In this document: positions 42,842 to 52,175 of the stretch, one piece after another
Layout of the letters: every line of letters starts with the position of its first letter
How positions within the stretch are numbered: the first letter of the stretch is position 1
Origin: Mycolicibacterium thermoresistibile
GTDB taxonomy: Bacteria > Actinomycetota > Actinomycetes > Mycobacteriales > Mycobacteriaceae
Assembly: GCF_900187065.1 (NCBI RefSeq)
Contig: NZ_LT906483.1
Span: 3,596,001 to 3,660,000, forward strand
Length of the DNA stretch: 64,000 nucleotides
Direction: 5' to 3'
Made by a program: the position numbers and the translations under genes
The notes under the pieces: model-generated
What the model was told of the DNA's origin: nothing
Databases searched by the model: none
The model's input: only the letters and a program-made list of their open reading frames with translations

Positions 42842-44716
42842 CTATTGCGGCACTTTGGCCCACTTGCCGGCGTCACCGACGATGCCCACCGGCACCGCTC
42901 CGGACAGGTTGACGCCCCGCACCGACGGTCCGGCCGCCACGATCGTGGTGTCCTGCATGATCGGCAGCACCGTCGCCATCTCCCACAACCGCGGCTCCAC
43001 CGCGTCGATCACCTCGCCGATGTCGGCGGTGCCGTCCAACGCGGCGTCGATCCGGGGCTGGATGCTGCGGTCACAGATCCCGGTGAGGTTCGACGGCGCC
43101 TGCACCAACTCCTGATTCTCGGGTTCCGGTGGGGGCGGCGGCGCAGAGGTGGTCGGGGTGGCCGTCGGCGTCTGATCCGTCGGCGGGGACGGTGGCTTTC
43201 CGTCTTCGGTCGGTTCGGCGGTGCTCGGCACCGTCGGCACCGGGGTGGCCTCCAACGCCCGGCAGCCGTACCGCGACGCCAACACCGTCGCCAGATCGCC
43301 ACCGGCCCGCCGCCAGCCCACCACCGCGTCGACCCGGTTGTTGGTCAACGCTTCGCCGTACAACGCAACGGGATCCAGCGCCAGCACCGACGCCTCGATG
43401 CCGACACTGCGGAGCTGGTCGGCGGCGGTGTTGGCGACCGCCACCGAGGTCGGATCGTTGGCCGCGGCGCCGAACACCATCGTCAGCGGCGCGCCGTCCT
43501 TCACGACGCGTCCGCGGTTCGGTACGGGTGGTGGAGCGCCGGGGGGTGCGGGATCCGGACTCGGCAGCGGCTCGATCTCGTAGCCGGCGTCGAGCAGCAA
43601 CTGCAGCGCGGACTCGCGACTCATGGCCGGCGGCGCCGTCGGCTCATAGCCGGGATCCGACGGCGCGCGGACCAGCGCCTGCGCCAACGTCACGGTGTTG
43701 TCGTCACCGGCGGCCACCGCGGCCAGGAGATCCACGTCGAGCAGTCCCAGGATCGCTTTGCGCACCTGCCGGTCCGCCAGGTGCGGCTGCTGCGCCCGCA
43801 GCGTCACCTGCATCACCCGGGGCGTGACGATACGCTCCGTGCGCACGTCGGGAATCGCGTTCAACTGCGCGTATGCGGCCGCCCCGCCGTGCACCTGGGC
43901 GACCTGGGTGTCGCCGTTGCGGATCGAGTCGGCCAGCGCAGCGGTCGGCCCGCCCCGCCGGAACAACACCTGGTCGGGTTTGGCCGGCTCACCCCAGTAC
44001 CGGTCATTGCGGGCCAGCAGGATCTCGTCCCGCTGGGGGTCGATGTTCTCCACCCGGAACTGCCCGCCGGTCACCGGCAGCGCCTGCGCCAACCCGGCTC
44101 CGAACCCGCCCGGTACGTCCTTGACGATGTGCGCGGGCAGGATGTTGTAGAACAGTTCCCGCCACGCCGGGTAGGGCTGGGAGAAGGTCACCACCGCCGT
44201 CTTGCCGCCGTTCAACGACTGCACCCCGGTGATCAGGTCATAGCCGGCCGGGTCCACCACCCCGGGATGGCTCACCATCTGCCGCCACAGGTACCAGAAG
44301 TCATCCGCTCCGATCGGGGCGTTGTCGGTCCACTGCGCCTCCGGCCGGATCTGATAGGTGACGGTGAACGGATCCTCGTTGGTCACCTCCGCCGACACCA
44401 GCAGGGTGGGATCGAGTTCCCAGCGCGACCCGGTCGGCGAGGTGTGGTCCGGGATCGGCCGGAACGCGCTCGGCAGCACCAGCGCCGCCACCGCCGCGTT
44501 GACCGGTGACTGATCCGACAGCAGATGCGGGTTGAAGCCCGGCCCGATCGAGTCGATCGCCATGATGACCTGCATCGTTTTCGCAGGTGGCGGCGGTGGT
44601 GGCGGATCGTTCGTCTCGGTGCTCTGCGGCGCCGGCGGCGGGCTGACCGTGCATGCCGCCGCGAACATCATCAGCGCCGACAGCGCAGCGACGATGCGGA
44701 GAGGACGGGCAGGCAC
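42842..44716 (-). CDS. lpqW: Lipoprotein LpqW, regulator of PIM/LAM synthesis
   Basis: The 624-residue exported lipoprotein has a signal peptide with lipobox (MMFAAAC near residue 16-22, Cys as the lipidation site) followed by a Pro-rich spacer and an extracellular solute-binding protein family 5 fold. Internal conserved parts include [20 protein letters not shown] and [19 protein letters not shown], plus an inserted Pro/Thr-rich stretch near residues 500-550. In mycobacteria LpqW controls flux between polar PIMs and lipoarabinomannan, and loss of it is suppressed by pimE mutations; pimE is in this window at 59616. Same strand as typA, 126 bp downstream of it, as Rv1165-Rv1166. Confidence 0.93.
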   Translation of the reverse strand: MPARPLRIVAALSALMMFAAACTVSPPPAPQSTETNDPPPPPPPAKTMQVIMAIDSIGPGFNPHLLSDQSPVNAAVAALVLPSAFRPIPDHTSPTGSRWELDPTLLVSAEVTNEDPFTVTYQIRPEAQWTDNAPIGADDFWYLWRQMVSHPGVVDPAGYDLITGVQSLNGGKTAVVTFSQPYPAWRELFYNILPAHIVKDVPGGFGAGLAQALPVTGGQFRVENIDPQRDEILLARNDRYWGEPAKPDQVLFRRGGPTAALADSIRNGDTQVAQVHGGAAAYAQLNAIPDVRTERIVTPRVMQVTLRAQQPHLADRQVRKAILGLLDVDLLAAVAAGDDNTVTLAQALVRAPSDPGYEPTAPPAMSRESALQLLLDAGYEIEPLPSPDPAPPGAPPPVPNRGRVVKDGAPLTMVFGAAANDPTSVAVANTAADQLRSVGIEASVLALDPVALYGEALTNNRVDAVVGWRRAGGDLATVLASRYGCRALEATPVPTVPSTAEPTEDGKPPSPPTDQTPTATPTTSAPPPPPEPENQELVQAPSNLTGICDRSIQPRIDAALDGTADIGEVIDAVEPRLWEMATVLPIMQDTTIVAAGPSVRGVNLSGAVPVGIVGDAGKWAKVPQ

Positions 44717-44842
44717 GCAGAACAGGGTATCCGCCGGTGACGGCCTGACCGCCGCGACGGCGCTGACTCGCGGTTGGGCGGCGGCACCGTGGGAGATGTG
44801 CGACCGGGCCCCTGCCTCAGGGCAGTCCCGCGAACAGACGCC

Positions 44843-46720
44843 TCACGCCCGCGCCTTGGCCCGCGACCGGGCCCGCGCCCGGGCCGTCGCGCTGAGTTCC
44901 ACCTTGCGCACCCGGATGCTCTCCGGGGTGACCTCGACGCATTCGTCGGCCGCGCAGAACTCCATCGCGCGTTCGAGGTCCAGCTGGATCGGCTTGGCCA
45001 GCGTCTCCATCACCTCCGCCGTCGACGCCCGCATGTTGGTCAGCTTCTTCTCGCGGGTGACGTTCACGTCGAGGTCTTCGGCGCGAGGGTTCACGCCGAC
45101 CACCATGCCCTCGTAGGTCTCGTCCCCCGGCTCGACGAAGAACGTTCCGCGGTCGGCCAACTGCAGCAGTGCGTACGCCGTCACCTGGCCCGCGCGGTCG
45201 GACACCAGCGAGCCGCTGCGCCGGGCCCGGATCTCCCCCGCCCACGGCCGGTAACCGTCGAACACCGCGTGGGCGATGCCGGTGCCGCGGGTCTCGGTGA
45301 GGAAATCGGTGCGGAAGCCGATCAGCCCGCGGCTGGGGATCGTGTAGTCCATCCGCACCCAGCCGGCGGCGTGGTTGACCATGTGCTCCATCCGGCCTTT
45401 GCGGGCGGCCATCATCTGGGTGATCGAGCCGACGAACTCCTCTGGGCAGTCGATCGTCAACGCCTCGTACGGTTCATGCAGCTTGCCGTCGATGGTCTTG
45501 GTCACCACCTGCGGCTTGCCCACGGTCAGCTCGAAACCCTCCCGGCGCATGGTCTCGACCAGCACGGCCAGCGCGAGCTCGCCGCGGCCCTGCACCTCCC
45601 ACGCGTCGGGACGGCCGATGTCGACCACCCGGATCGACACATTGCCGACCAGTTCGCTGTCCAGTCGCGACTTGACCATCCGCGCGGTCAGCTTGTGGCC
45701 GGACACCTTGCCGGCCAGTGGCGACGTGTTGGTGCCGATGGTGACCGAGATGGCCGGCTCGTCGACGGCGATGCGCGGCAGGGCCACCGGATGCTCCGGA
45801 TCGGCCAGAGTGTCCCCGATCATGATGTCGGGCAGACCGGCGACCGCGACGATGTCCCCGGCCTGCGCCTCGGTGGTCGGGCTGCGCTCCACCCCGACGG
45901 TGACCAGCAGTTCGGTGATCTTGGCCTGGGTGGTCTCGCCCTCGCGGATCCACGCCACCTGCTGGCCTTTGCGCAACCGGCCGTTGGCGATCCGCACCAG
46001 CGCCAGCCGGCCCAGGAACGACGACGCGTCGAGGTTCGTCACCAGCGCCTGCAGTGGTTGATCGGGGTCGCCGGACGGCGGCGGGATGTGCTCGAGCAGC
46101 ACGTCGAACAGCGGGTCGAGGTTGGTGCCGTCCGGAACCCGGCCGTCCGGCGGCGGGGTGGTGCTGGCGATGCCGGCACGGCCCGAGGCGTACAGCGTGG
46201 GCAGGCCCAGCGCGTGTTCGGCGGCCTGTTGGGCCTGCTCGTCGAGATCGGCGGCGACGTCGAGCAGCAGGTCGTGGCTGGCCTCGACCACCTCGGCGAT
46301 CCGGGCGTCGGGCCGGTCGGTCTTGTTGACCACCAGGATCACCGGCAGGTGCGCGGCCAGCGCCTTGCGCAGGACGAACCGGGTCTGCGGCAGCGGGCCC
46401 TCCGAGGCGTCGACCAGCAGCAGCACCCCGTCGACCATGGACAGGCCGCGTTCCACCTCACCGCCGAAGTCGGCGTGGCCGGGGGTGTCGATGACGTTGA
46501 TCACAGTGACGCTGCCGTCGGGGTGATGACGGTGTACCGCGGTGTTCTTGGCCAGGATCGTGATGCCTTTTTCCCGCTCCAGGTCACCGGAGTCCATGAT
46601 GCGTTCGGTGGTGTCGTCCCCGCGGGCCTTGAGCGCGCCGGACTGCCGCAGCATGGCGTCGACCAGCGTCGTTTTGCCGTGGTCCACATGTGCGACGATG
46701 GCGACGTTCCGGAAGTTCAC
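44843..46720 (-). CDS. typA: Ribosome-binding GTPase TypA/BipA
   Basis: The 625-residue translational GTPase has G1 AHVDHGKTT near residue 10, switch [19 protein letters not shown]3 [15 protein letters not shown]4 NKTDRPDAR and G5 near DASEG. EF-G-like domains II, III and V and the BipA-specific C-terminal domain follow. BipA acts in ribosome assembly and stress adaptation at the 70S ribosome. An Arg/Ala-rich tail ends [13 protein letters not shown]. Length is normal for the family. ATG at 46720 fits the family N-terminus ([14 protein letters not shown]). It lies upstream of lpqW on the same strand. Confidence 0.95.
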   Translation of the reverse strand: MNFRNVAIVAHVDHGKTTLVDAMLRQSGALKARGDDTTERIMDSGDLEREKGITILAKNTAVHRHHPDGSVTVINVIDTPGHADFGGEVERGLSMVDGVLLLVDASEGPLPQTRFVLRKALAAHLPVILVVNKTDRPDARIAEVVEASHDLLLDVAADLDEQAQQAAEHALGLPTLYASGRAGIASTTPPPDGRVPDGTNLDPLFDVLLEHIPPPSGDPDQPLQALVTNLDASSFLGRLALVRIANGRLRKGQQVAWIREGETTQAKITELLVTVGVERSPTTEAQAGDIVAVAGLPDIMIGDTLADPEHPVALPRIAVDEPAISVTIGTNTSPLAGKVSGHKLTARMVKSRLDSELVGNVSIRVVDIGRPDAWEVQGRGELALAVLVETMRREGFELTVGKPQVVTKTIDGKLHEPYEALTIDCPEEFVGSITQMMAARKGRMEHMVNHAAGWVRMDYTIPSRGLIGFRTDFLTETRGTGIAHAVFDGYRPWAGEIRARRSGSLVSDRAGQVTAYALLQLADRGTFFVEPGDETYEGMVVGVNPRAEDLDVNVTREKKLTNMRASTAEVMETLAKPIQLDLERAMEFCAADECVEVTPESIRVRKVELSATARARARSRAKARA

Positions 46721-46771
46721 TCCGAAATTGTGTCAGCGTGAGTACCCGAATGAAAAACCGCGGAAGGTCGG

Positions 46772-46939
46772 GTGAAGTCGAAGAAGCTCGCCGGCCTCAA
46801 GCCGAAAAAGAAGTGCTGCCGGAGTAAACCCCGCTGTAAACGGTGCCCGGTGGTGGTGTCGAAGGTCCGCGAGGCCGAGCGCGACGGTATGCGCGGCAAG
46901 GACTTACAGAAGGTGTTCAAGCGCGCCCGAAGGTCATGA
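46772..46939 (+). CDS. Small basic Cys-rich protein (55 residues)
   Basis: A short gene between typA and the HTH regulator, reading opposite to both. GTG at 46772 follows GGAAGG by 4 bp. The product starts MKSKKLAGLKPKKKCCRSKP and continues RCKRCPVVVSKVREAERDG, with four cysteines in a CC-x4-C-x2-C arrangement and about 35 percent Lys plus Arg. This could be a small zinc-binding or nucleic-acid-binding protein. I recognise similar unannotated short proteins in other mycobacteria but know no function. Its last codons overlap the 3' end of the converging regulator gene by 6 bp. Confidence 0.7.
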   Translation: MKSKKLAGLKPKKKCCRSKPRCKRCPVVVSKVREAERDGMRGKDLQKVFKRARRS

Positions 46940-47626
46940 CCGGCTTGCCGCGCGTCGGTGCACGACGACACAGCACCGGGTTGGATGCGGCTCCAGGCGC
47001 GGGCGGGCGGTGCGATCCCGGCTGCCCTCGACGATGCCCTCGATCAACCGCAGGTTCAGCCCGCACACCACCTCGGTGTGGTCCTCGGCCACCGCATGGA
47101 ACGGACAGTTGCGCAGGATGACGGTGTCGTCGTCGCTCACGGCCGGACGGTAACCACAGCTGCGCAGCGCCGCGATCAGATCGCCCGCGGCGTCGGCGCC
47201 GACCCGCCGTCCGGCGTCGTAGGCGGTCTCGTTCACCGTCGTCCGCACGTGGTCGTCGCGCTCGGCGGCCTCGACGATCAGCCGCGCCAGGAACTCGTAT
47301 GCGCGCGGCGGAACCGAGACGCTGACCTCCCGGGCCGACGGCGTGTACACCTTCGCGGGCCGTCCGGCGCCCGGACCGCTGCGGCCCGGGGGACGCTGAT
47401 AGCTGACCGTCAGCAGGCCGGCCTCGGCCAGTTTGTCCAGGTGGTAGGCGGCCAGCGTGCGGCCGACCCCGGCCGCGGCCGCGGCCTCCTCGCGGGACAC
47501 CGGACCGTCGGCGTCGGCCACGAACTCGTACATCTGCCGGCGCAACGGATCGTCCAGGCTGCTCAGAGCCGCTACCGCAACGCTGTCGTGCGAGCCGCCG
47601 ATCGCCATACCCAATTCTAACACCAA
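46934..47626 (-). CDS. HTH transcriptional regulator with C-terminal Cys/His motif
   Basis: The 230-residue protein has a winged-helix N-terminal domain ([40 protein letters not shown]), as in ArsR/COG2345 regulators. The C-terminal half carries NCPFHAVAEDHTEVVCG and a terminal PTRCCVVVHRRA, cysteines and histidines that could ligate a metal or iron-sulfur cluster as in SufR-like proteins. It faces the DoxX gene across about 70 bp. TAGAAT, a -10-like hexamer, lies only a few bases before the possible start, so the mRNA may be leaderless. Direct repeats ATTCTAA on both sides of the intergenic TTGACA could be operators for it. An in-frame ATG at codon 7 is an alternative start. Confidence 0.82.
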   Translation of the reverse strand: MVLELGMAIGGSHDSVAVAALSSLDDPLRRQMYEFVADADGPVSREEAAAAAGVGRTLAAYHLDKLAEAGLLTVSYQRPPGRSGPGAGRPAKVYTPSAREVSVSVPPRAYEFLARLIVEAAERDDHVRTTVNETAYDAGRRVGADAAGDLIAALRSCGYRPAVSDDDTVILRNCPFHAVAEDHTEVVCGLNLRLIEGIVEGSRDRTARPRLEPHPTRCCVVVHRRAASRS

Positions 47627-47697
47627 AAAGTATTGACAATCACATCGGCCGGGAGGATTCTAAAAACATCATCCGTTATCGATAGAAGGAGATGAGG

Positions 47698-48138
47698 ATG
47701 ATGGCCACCTCAGCAACGCCCGCATCCGACGCACCGGTACTTCGCCGTGCCACCGAGGATCCCGCCTACGGCGTGTTTCTGCTGTTGCGGATCGGCTTCA
47801 CGGTGCTGCCGATCGTGATGGGGCTGGACAAGTTCACCAATGTGCTGACCGACTGGACCGGGTACCTGGCGCCGTGGATCGTCAGCCTCAGTCCGTTCGG
47901 CGCGACCGGCACGATGATCGTCGTCGGCGTGATCGAGATCGTCGCCGGTGTCGCCGTCGCCCTCACACCGCGCTACGCCGCGTACGTCGTCGCGGCCTGG
48001 CTGGCCGGCATCATCATCAACCTGCTCAGCTATCCGGGTTTTTACGACGTGGCACTGCGCGACCTCGGTCTGCTGCTCGGCGCGTTGGCGCTGGGCCGCC
48101 TCGCGTCGGTGTACGACCCGCCGGTGCACCGCGGATAG
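47698..48138 (+). CDS. DoxX-family membrane protein
   Basis: The 146-residue integral membrane protein has four hydrophobic helices: LLLRIGFTVLPIVMGLDKFT, GTMIVVGVIEIVAGVAVAL, AAYVVAAWLAGIIINLLSY and LGLLLGALALGRL. DoxX-type proteins occur in thiol and oxidative-stress complexes in mycobacteria, but a role here is not shown. The ATG at 47698 sits 6 bp after AAGGAG, better than the ATG at 47692 that overlaps the site. It is divergent from the HTH regulator, which is the obvious candidate to control it. Confidence 0.82.
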   Translation: MMATSATPASDAPVLRRATEDPAYGVFLLLRIGFTVLPIVMGLDKFTNVLTDWTGYLAPWIVSLSPFGATGTMIVVGVIEIVAGVAVALTPRYAAYVVAAWLAGIIINLLSYPGFYDVALRDLGLLLGALALGRLASVYDPPVHRG

Positions 48139-48219
48139 TCCGGTCAGACCCCTCCACACCCGCCGACTCCCCGGTCGGCGGGTGTTCCGCGCGGGACGGC
48201 CGGGTTGAATGGAGTCCAC

Positions 48220-48744
48220 ATGGAGCTGATATCGGTGGGGCACGGCGCCCTGGACCGCCCCGGGTTGTTGACGCTGCTGCGCGACGCCGGGATCGACGCG
48301 GTGGTCGACATCCGCCGCTATCCGGGTAGCCGGCGCAACCCGGATGTCGCGGGCGAGGCGATGGCGCAGTGGCTGCCCGCCGCCGGCATCCACTACCGCT
48401 GGGACGCCCGGCTGGGTGGGCGCCGCCGGCTCCCGGCCGACTCCCCGGTGCTCGATTCCTGGTGGCGCGTCGAGCAATTCGCCGCCTATGCGGCCCACAC
48501 CCGCACCCCGGAGTTCGCCGGGGGGCTGGCGGACCTGCTGGCCCAGGCCGAACAGCAGCGCACCGCGATGATGTGCAGCGAGGCGGTGTGGTGGCGGTGC
48601 CATCGCCGTCTGGTCGCCGACGTCGTGGTGCTGGCGCATTCCCGGCCGGTTCGCCACCTCATGCACGACGGCCGGCTGGTCGGACACCCGCCGTCCGAAG
48701 GCGCCCGCCTCCAGCCCCGCGGCCGGCTGGTCTGGGACGGCTGA
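48220..48744 (+). CDS. DUF488 family protein
   Basis: A 174-residue protein with the DUF488 hallmarks: SVGHGALDRPGLLTLL at the start, VVDIRRYPGSRRNPD, then the metal- or nucleic-acid-binding-like MCSEAVWWRCHRRLVADVV near residue 115. Start at ATG 48220 with GGAG 5 bp before; the frame is open for five codons upstream from a TTG. The biochemical function of DUF488 is not established. It reads in the same direction as the DoxX and the small membrane gene; intergenic gaps of about 80 bp leave operon structure open. Confidence 0.85.
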   Translation: MELISVGHGALDRPGLLTLLRDAGIDAVVDIRRYPGSRRNPDVAGEAMAQWLPAAGIHYRWDARLGGRRRLPADSPVLDSWWRVEQFAAYAAHTRTPEFAGGLADLLAQAEQQRTAMMCSEAVWWRCHRRLVADVVVLAHSRPVRHLMHDGRLVGHPPSEGARLQPRGRLVWDG

Positions 48745-48821
48745 ACGCCTCCTGACCGGCTCATTTGCGGCGTAGGGTGGGGGTATCCGTCAGATGGTCG
48801 CAAGCCAGTTGGAGGTACCTC

Positions 48822-49085
48822 ATGACGGTCTTCGAATGGTTCACCGCGGCGTTGGCCGCAGCCCTGGTGCTGGCGACATTTCTCGGGTTCTTCATCGGCC
48901 TGCTGGGCTGGCTCGGCGGGGTCTACATCGTCCGGTGCAGCGGCTGCCACCACCTGACGCTGTCGTCGGAGCGTGATCCGCGGCCGTCCTGTGTGCACTG
49001 CCGGCATCCGATGCTGACCCATCCGCTGTACTCGGTGCGGCACCCACATCAGAAGCCGATCGTCGACGACCCGCTGCGGTATTAG
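48822..49085 (+). CDS. Small membrane protein with zinc-ribbon-like cysteines
   Basis: The 87-residue protein begins with one or two hydrophobic helices (FEWFTAALAAALVLATFLGF, FIGLLGWLGGVYIV). A cytoplasmic-looking segment with CSGC and CVHC pairs spaced by 16 residues follows, resembling a zinc ribbon. ATG at 48822 follows GGAGG by 6 bp. The stop is 17 bp before the repeat that holds IS110 copy 2, so the insertion is just downstream and leaves the gene intact. Function unknown. Confidence 0.75.
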   Translation: MTVFEWFTAALAAALVLATFLGFFIGLLGWLGGVYIVRCSGCHHLTLSSERDPRPSCVHCRHPMLTHPLYSVRHPHQKPIVDDPLRY

Positions 49086-49150
49086 CGCCCGTCACCTGCC
49101 ACGAGCGTCCGCGAATGTACGCCCGTGGCGGCGTGTCGGGGTGCAGACAC

Positions 49151-49358
49151 CTTCGTAAGTGGTTTTTGTCAAGGGGTTGGGGGGCTCTGCCCGGTCCTCG
49201 TCTCTACGTAGTCATCAAACGGGTTTGGTACCCAACTGCGTGCAACCGAGTTCGGTGAGGACGGGCGGGGCCTGCTCATGGTGTCTGGCGAGGTCACCAA
49301 GTGGTGCCTCAGGGGCGCTTGGAGCTTGGCCCCAACCGTGGTTATTCGAGTGGCTTGG
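49151..49358 (-). ncRNA. Predicted IS110 bridge RNA region (copy 2)
   Basis: Same sequence as the copy 1 region. Target-guide stem-loop at 49267-49333, donor-guide stem outer arms at 49189-49199 and 49257-49266. The insertion site of this copy, GAGCGTCC-GT-GTCTGCAC (complement of 50803-50795 joined to 49150-49141), has one change from copy 1 (T for C in the left half), giving one mismatch to the left guide AGCGCCC and none to the right guide. Confidence 0.65.
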
Positions 49359-50696
49359 TTAAGCGGCCACGGGCATCACCTGCGCGGCGGCGATGGCGCC
49401 ATCCCAGCGCACCCGCTGGGTGACCACGACATGCAGCCAACGCAGCAACGCCGCAGCGATCGCTGCTCGGGCCTGGCCGTCGGTGAGCTTGTTGTCGTCG
49501 CGGGTCGTCAGATACCGGTAGCGAGCGAGCATCACCGGATTATGTTGAAGGGCACCCCATGTCGCGCGCCAGGCGGCCAGCCGCAGCCGGGGTCGGCCAC
49601 GCCGGGAGATCCGCGCTCGGCCGTTGAAGGTGCCGCTGGCGTTGTCGCGTGGGCACAGCCCGGCATGTTTGACCAGCGCGCGAGGGCTGTCAAAACGGGT
49701 GGGATCGCCGGTTTCGGCCAACATCGCCGCCGCTCCCACCGCCGAGACTCCGGGGATGCTGGTGACCAACTCGGTCAGCTCGAGTTCGTCGAGCACCTCA
49801 ACCATGCGGGCTTCCACCTCGGCCAGCCGGATGCTGGCCGCGCGCCAATCAGAAAGCACCCAGCGGGCCCGCTCCAGTACACCGCGGCGTTGGACCATCA
49901 CCCCGGCCGGGTCGACCAGCGCGACGAAGACCGCCTCGATGATGGCCCGACGCCGCCGCTGACCACCCCAACGGCCCAGCTCGCGAACCACCGCGGCCTC
50001 AAACCGTGCCAGCCCACGTCCCTTGAGCCGTTCCGGGCGGCCGTCACAGCGGTCGAGCACCACCGCCACAGCCGCACACCAGTTGCTCGAACCGAAGGGA
50101 TCCGCCGCCGCCTCCAGCACCCCCGGCCAGACGCACTCCAGCAGGTCGCGCAGCTGCTGCACACACGCAGTGGCCTCGGTGACCAGCCGCTCACGGCGCG
50201 CTCCCAGCTGGCGCAGCCGCGCCCACGTCTCCTCAGCACGCTCGGGGCGGTAACAATGCAGCTGGGCCACCAGCCGCGCGATCAACATCGCATCCTTGTC
50301 ATCGCTTTTGTCACGGGTGTAGTCCTCAGCTTCACGTGCCCGACCCACCAACATCGGGTTCACACACATCAACGTCATATCGCGTTGAGTGGCAAGCTGA
50401 TTGAGCACCATCCAGCGATGCCCGGTCGGCTCACACCCCACCGTCACACCACAGAACCCATGCTTGTGCGCCACGCGCTGCGCCCACTCCAGCACAGGAC
50501 CCAATTCCCACGCCCGAGCCTTCACCGTCTTGCGGGCCAGCACCTGCGAATCGTGATCACACACCACCACCGCCTGCTTCTTATCCGCCAGATCAATACC
50601 GACGATCACATGATCGGCCGGCACCAGCCGCCGCAGCTCGGCCAACTTGGCATTACGGCGCTTGTCACCACGCGACAGACCACTACCCTTGGACAC
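49359..50696 (-). CDS. IS110-family DEDD transposase (copy 2)
   Basis: Protein identical to the copy 1 transposase. GTG start at 50696 after GGAGGAGGG. Here the open frame runs past the element boundary (50794) into chromosomal sequence, confirming that the longest frame is not the real gene. DEDD domain at the N-terminus, Transposase_20 domain at the C-terminus, 445 residues. Expected to work with the RNA from 49151-49358. Confidence 0.93.
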   Translation of the reverse strand: MSKGSGLSRGDKRRNAKLAELRRLVPADHVIVGIDLADKKQAVVVCDHDSQVLARKTVKARAWELGPVLEWAQRVAHKHGFCGVTVGCEPTGHRWMVLNQLATQRDMTLMCVNPMLVGRAREAEDYTRDKSDDKDAMLIARLVAQLHCYRPERAEETWARLRQLGARRERLVTEATACVQQLRDLLECVWPGVLEAAADPFGSSNWCAAVAVVLDRCDGRPERLKGRGLARFEAAVVRELGRWGGQRRRRAIIEAVFVALVDPAGVMVQRRGVLERARWVLSDWRAASIRLAEVEARMVEVLDELELTELVTSIPGVSAVGAAAMLAETGDPTRFDSPRALVKHAGLCPRDNASGTFNGRARISRRGRPRLRLAAWRATWGALQHNPVMLARYRYLTTRDDNKLTDGQARAAIAAALLRWLHVVVTQRVRWDGAIAAAQVMPVAA

Positions 50697-50817
50697 GACG
50701 CCCTCCTCCATGTCATTGGGACTCGAACCCGTCAACGACATCAGGAGGGCGTCGCCACTTTCATCACCAACACGCCGCATAGCTCTCTTACTACGGACGC
50801 TCGCGGCAGTTGGGCGG

Positions 50818-51537
50818 TCACCAGCCGCGGCGCGGGGCATGACTGCCGACGAGCTCCCTGGTCGCCTCGCGGCTGCGGTAGACGATGTAGGGCCGGAACA
50901 GGTATCCGATCGGTGCGCTGAACACATGCACCAGCCGGGTGAATGGCCACAGGCAGAACAGCACCAACGCGATGACCACATGGATCTGGAACCAGGCCGG
51001 CGCCTGCACCATCAGATCGCCGCGCGGTTGCAACACCCAGATCGACCGGAACCACGGCGACACCGTCTCGCGGTAGTTGTGATCGGCCCCGACCGGCGTC
51101 GCACCGATCAGGGTGCACGCCAGTCCCGCGACGATCGCCATCACCAGCACCAGATACATCACCTTGTCGTTGACGGTGGTGGCCAGGAACACCGGTCCGG
51201 TGGTGCGGCGCCGGTACACCAGCAGCACGATGCCGGTCAACGTGCAGACCCCGGCGATACCCCCGAGCACCAGCGCCTGAATGTGATAGGCGTGCTGGCT
51301 CAACCCGATCGCCGACGTCCACGACTTCGGGATGACCAGGCCGATGATGTGGCCGACGATCACCACCAGGATGCCGAAATGGAACATCGGGCTGCCGATG
51401 CGCAGCAACCGTGACTCATACAGCTGCGACGAGCGGGTGGTCCAGCCGAACTTGTCGTAGCGGTAACGCCACCAGATGCCGACGGCGACGACCGCCAACG
51501 TCACATACGGCACCACGTTCCAGAACAGCGGCGACAT
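50818..51537 (-). CDS. narI: Respiratory nitrate reductase gamma subunit
   Basis: The 239-residue integral membrane cytochrome b subunit passes electrons from menaquinol to NarH. Five hydrophobic helices are visible, with histidines on the helix faces in MFHFGILVVIVGHIIGLV and in IHVVIALVLFCLWPFTRLVH placed to bind the two b hemes. A C-terminal YIVYRSREATRE basic end lies in the cytoplasm. ATG at 51537 overlaps the narJ stop by one base. Last gene of the operon; IS110 copy 2 lies 23 bp past its stop. Confidence 0.95.
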   Translation of the reverse strand: MSPLFWNVVPYVTLAVVAVGIWWRYRYDKFGWTTRSSQLYESRLLRIGSPMFHFGILVVIVGHIIGLVIPKSWTSAIGLSQHAYHIQALVLGGIAGVCTLTGIVLLVYRRRTTGPVFLATTVNDKVMYLVLVMAIVAGLACTLIGATPVGADHNYRETVSPWFRSIWVLQPRGDLMVQAPAWFQIHVVIALVLFCLWPFTRLVHVFSAPIGYLFRPYIVYRSREATRELVGSHAPRRGW

Positions 51538-52175
51538 CAGGTCTCCTCCCGGCGGGGCGGCACGGTCAGGGTGAACGGCTCCAGCCCCACGGCCTCGGCG
51601 GGCGGGCCGGCGGTCGCGAGCCGCTGCGCGCGCTGCCTCTCGGCGTCGGTGACCGGCGGCAGCGTCGACAGCACCGCGGCCACCGTCGACGCGTACGGGG
51701 ATGCGGTCTCGGCCAACGCCCGGTGCAGCACCTCGATCGGCACCCGGTGCCCGGTGAGCAGCCGCCGCCCGCCGTCCGGATCGACGGTGGCGGCGAACTC
51801 CAGCACCACCGGCAGGTGATCGGGAAGCTCCCGGGCCGGCGGTTCCACCCCGGCGGCCCGGTAGGCCTGCGCGAACGCCAGCAGCGCATTGCCCCGGTTG
51901 CGGGTGTCGCCGTCGGTCCAGTAGGTCAAATACATCGTGCAGCGCCGCTTGAGATCGAAGGTGTCCACGTACAGCTGGGCGGCCCGCATCGGATCGAGCT
52001 CGCGCAGCGCCGCCGCGGTGGCCGAAAGCCCCTCGGCCACCGGCCCGTCGAGGTGCACCAGCATCTCGTCGGCCATCCGCAGGGAATCGGCGTCCGGGTA
52101 GCTCAGCAGCAGCGAGGCGCACTGCCAGCCCAGTCGGTGGTCGGTGGCCGGCCGGCCCCGGCGCACCAGCCTCAT
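51537..52175 (-). CDS. narJ: Nitrate reductase assembly chaperone
   Basis: The 212-residue NarJ/TorD-type chaperone is needed to insert the molybdenum cofactor into NarG and is not part of the final enzyme. Characteristic segments are LLLSYPDADSLRMADEML, LYVDTFDLKRRCTMYLTYWT and GNALLAFAQAYRAAG followed by LPDHLPVVLEF. It overlaps narH by 4 bp and narI by 1 bp, so the three are translationally coupled. Confidence 0.93.
   Translation of the reverse strand: MRLVRRGRPATDHRLGWQCASLLLSYPDADSLRMADEMLVHLDGPVAEGLSATAAALRELDPMRAAQLYVDTFDLKRRCTMYLTYWTDGDTRNRGNALLAFAQAYRAAGVEPPARELPDHLPVVLEFAATVDPDGGRRLLTGHRVPIEVLHRALAETASPYASTVAAVLSTLPPVTDAERQRAQRLATAGPPAEAVGLEPFTLTVPPRREET

Larger units (their letters stand above)
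49151..50794 (-). mobile_element. IS110-family insertion sequence, copy 2
   Basis: The same 1,644-bp element as at 11713-13356, exactly 37,438 bp away and in the same orientation, with one base difference (C at 50157). It lies in a second copy of the palindromic repeat, whose arms CGAGCGTCC (49102-49110) and GGACGCTCG (50795-50803) flank it. On the left it is preceded by the small membrane protein gene and on the right it ends 23 bp from the narI stop, so it interrupts no gene. Because the copies are direct repeats, recombination between them could delete the 37.4 kb in between, including mshB, fbiC and dapC, which would presumably be harmful. Confidence 0.92.

Noticed and set aside
49257..49333. 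Reading the IS110 non-coding end as a short protein (a 67-codon frame, same in both copies)
   Set aside because: No ribosome binding site, and the sequence is better explained by the paired stems and guide matches of a structured RNA.
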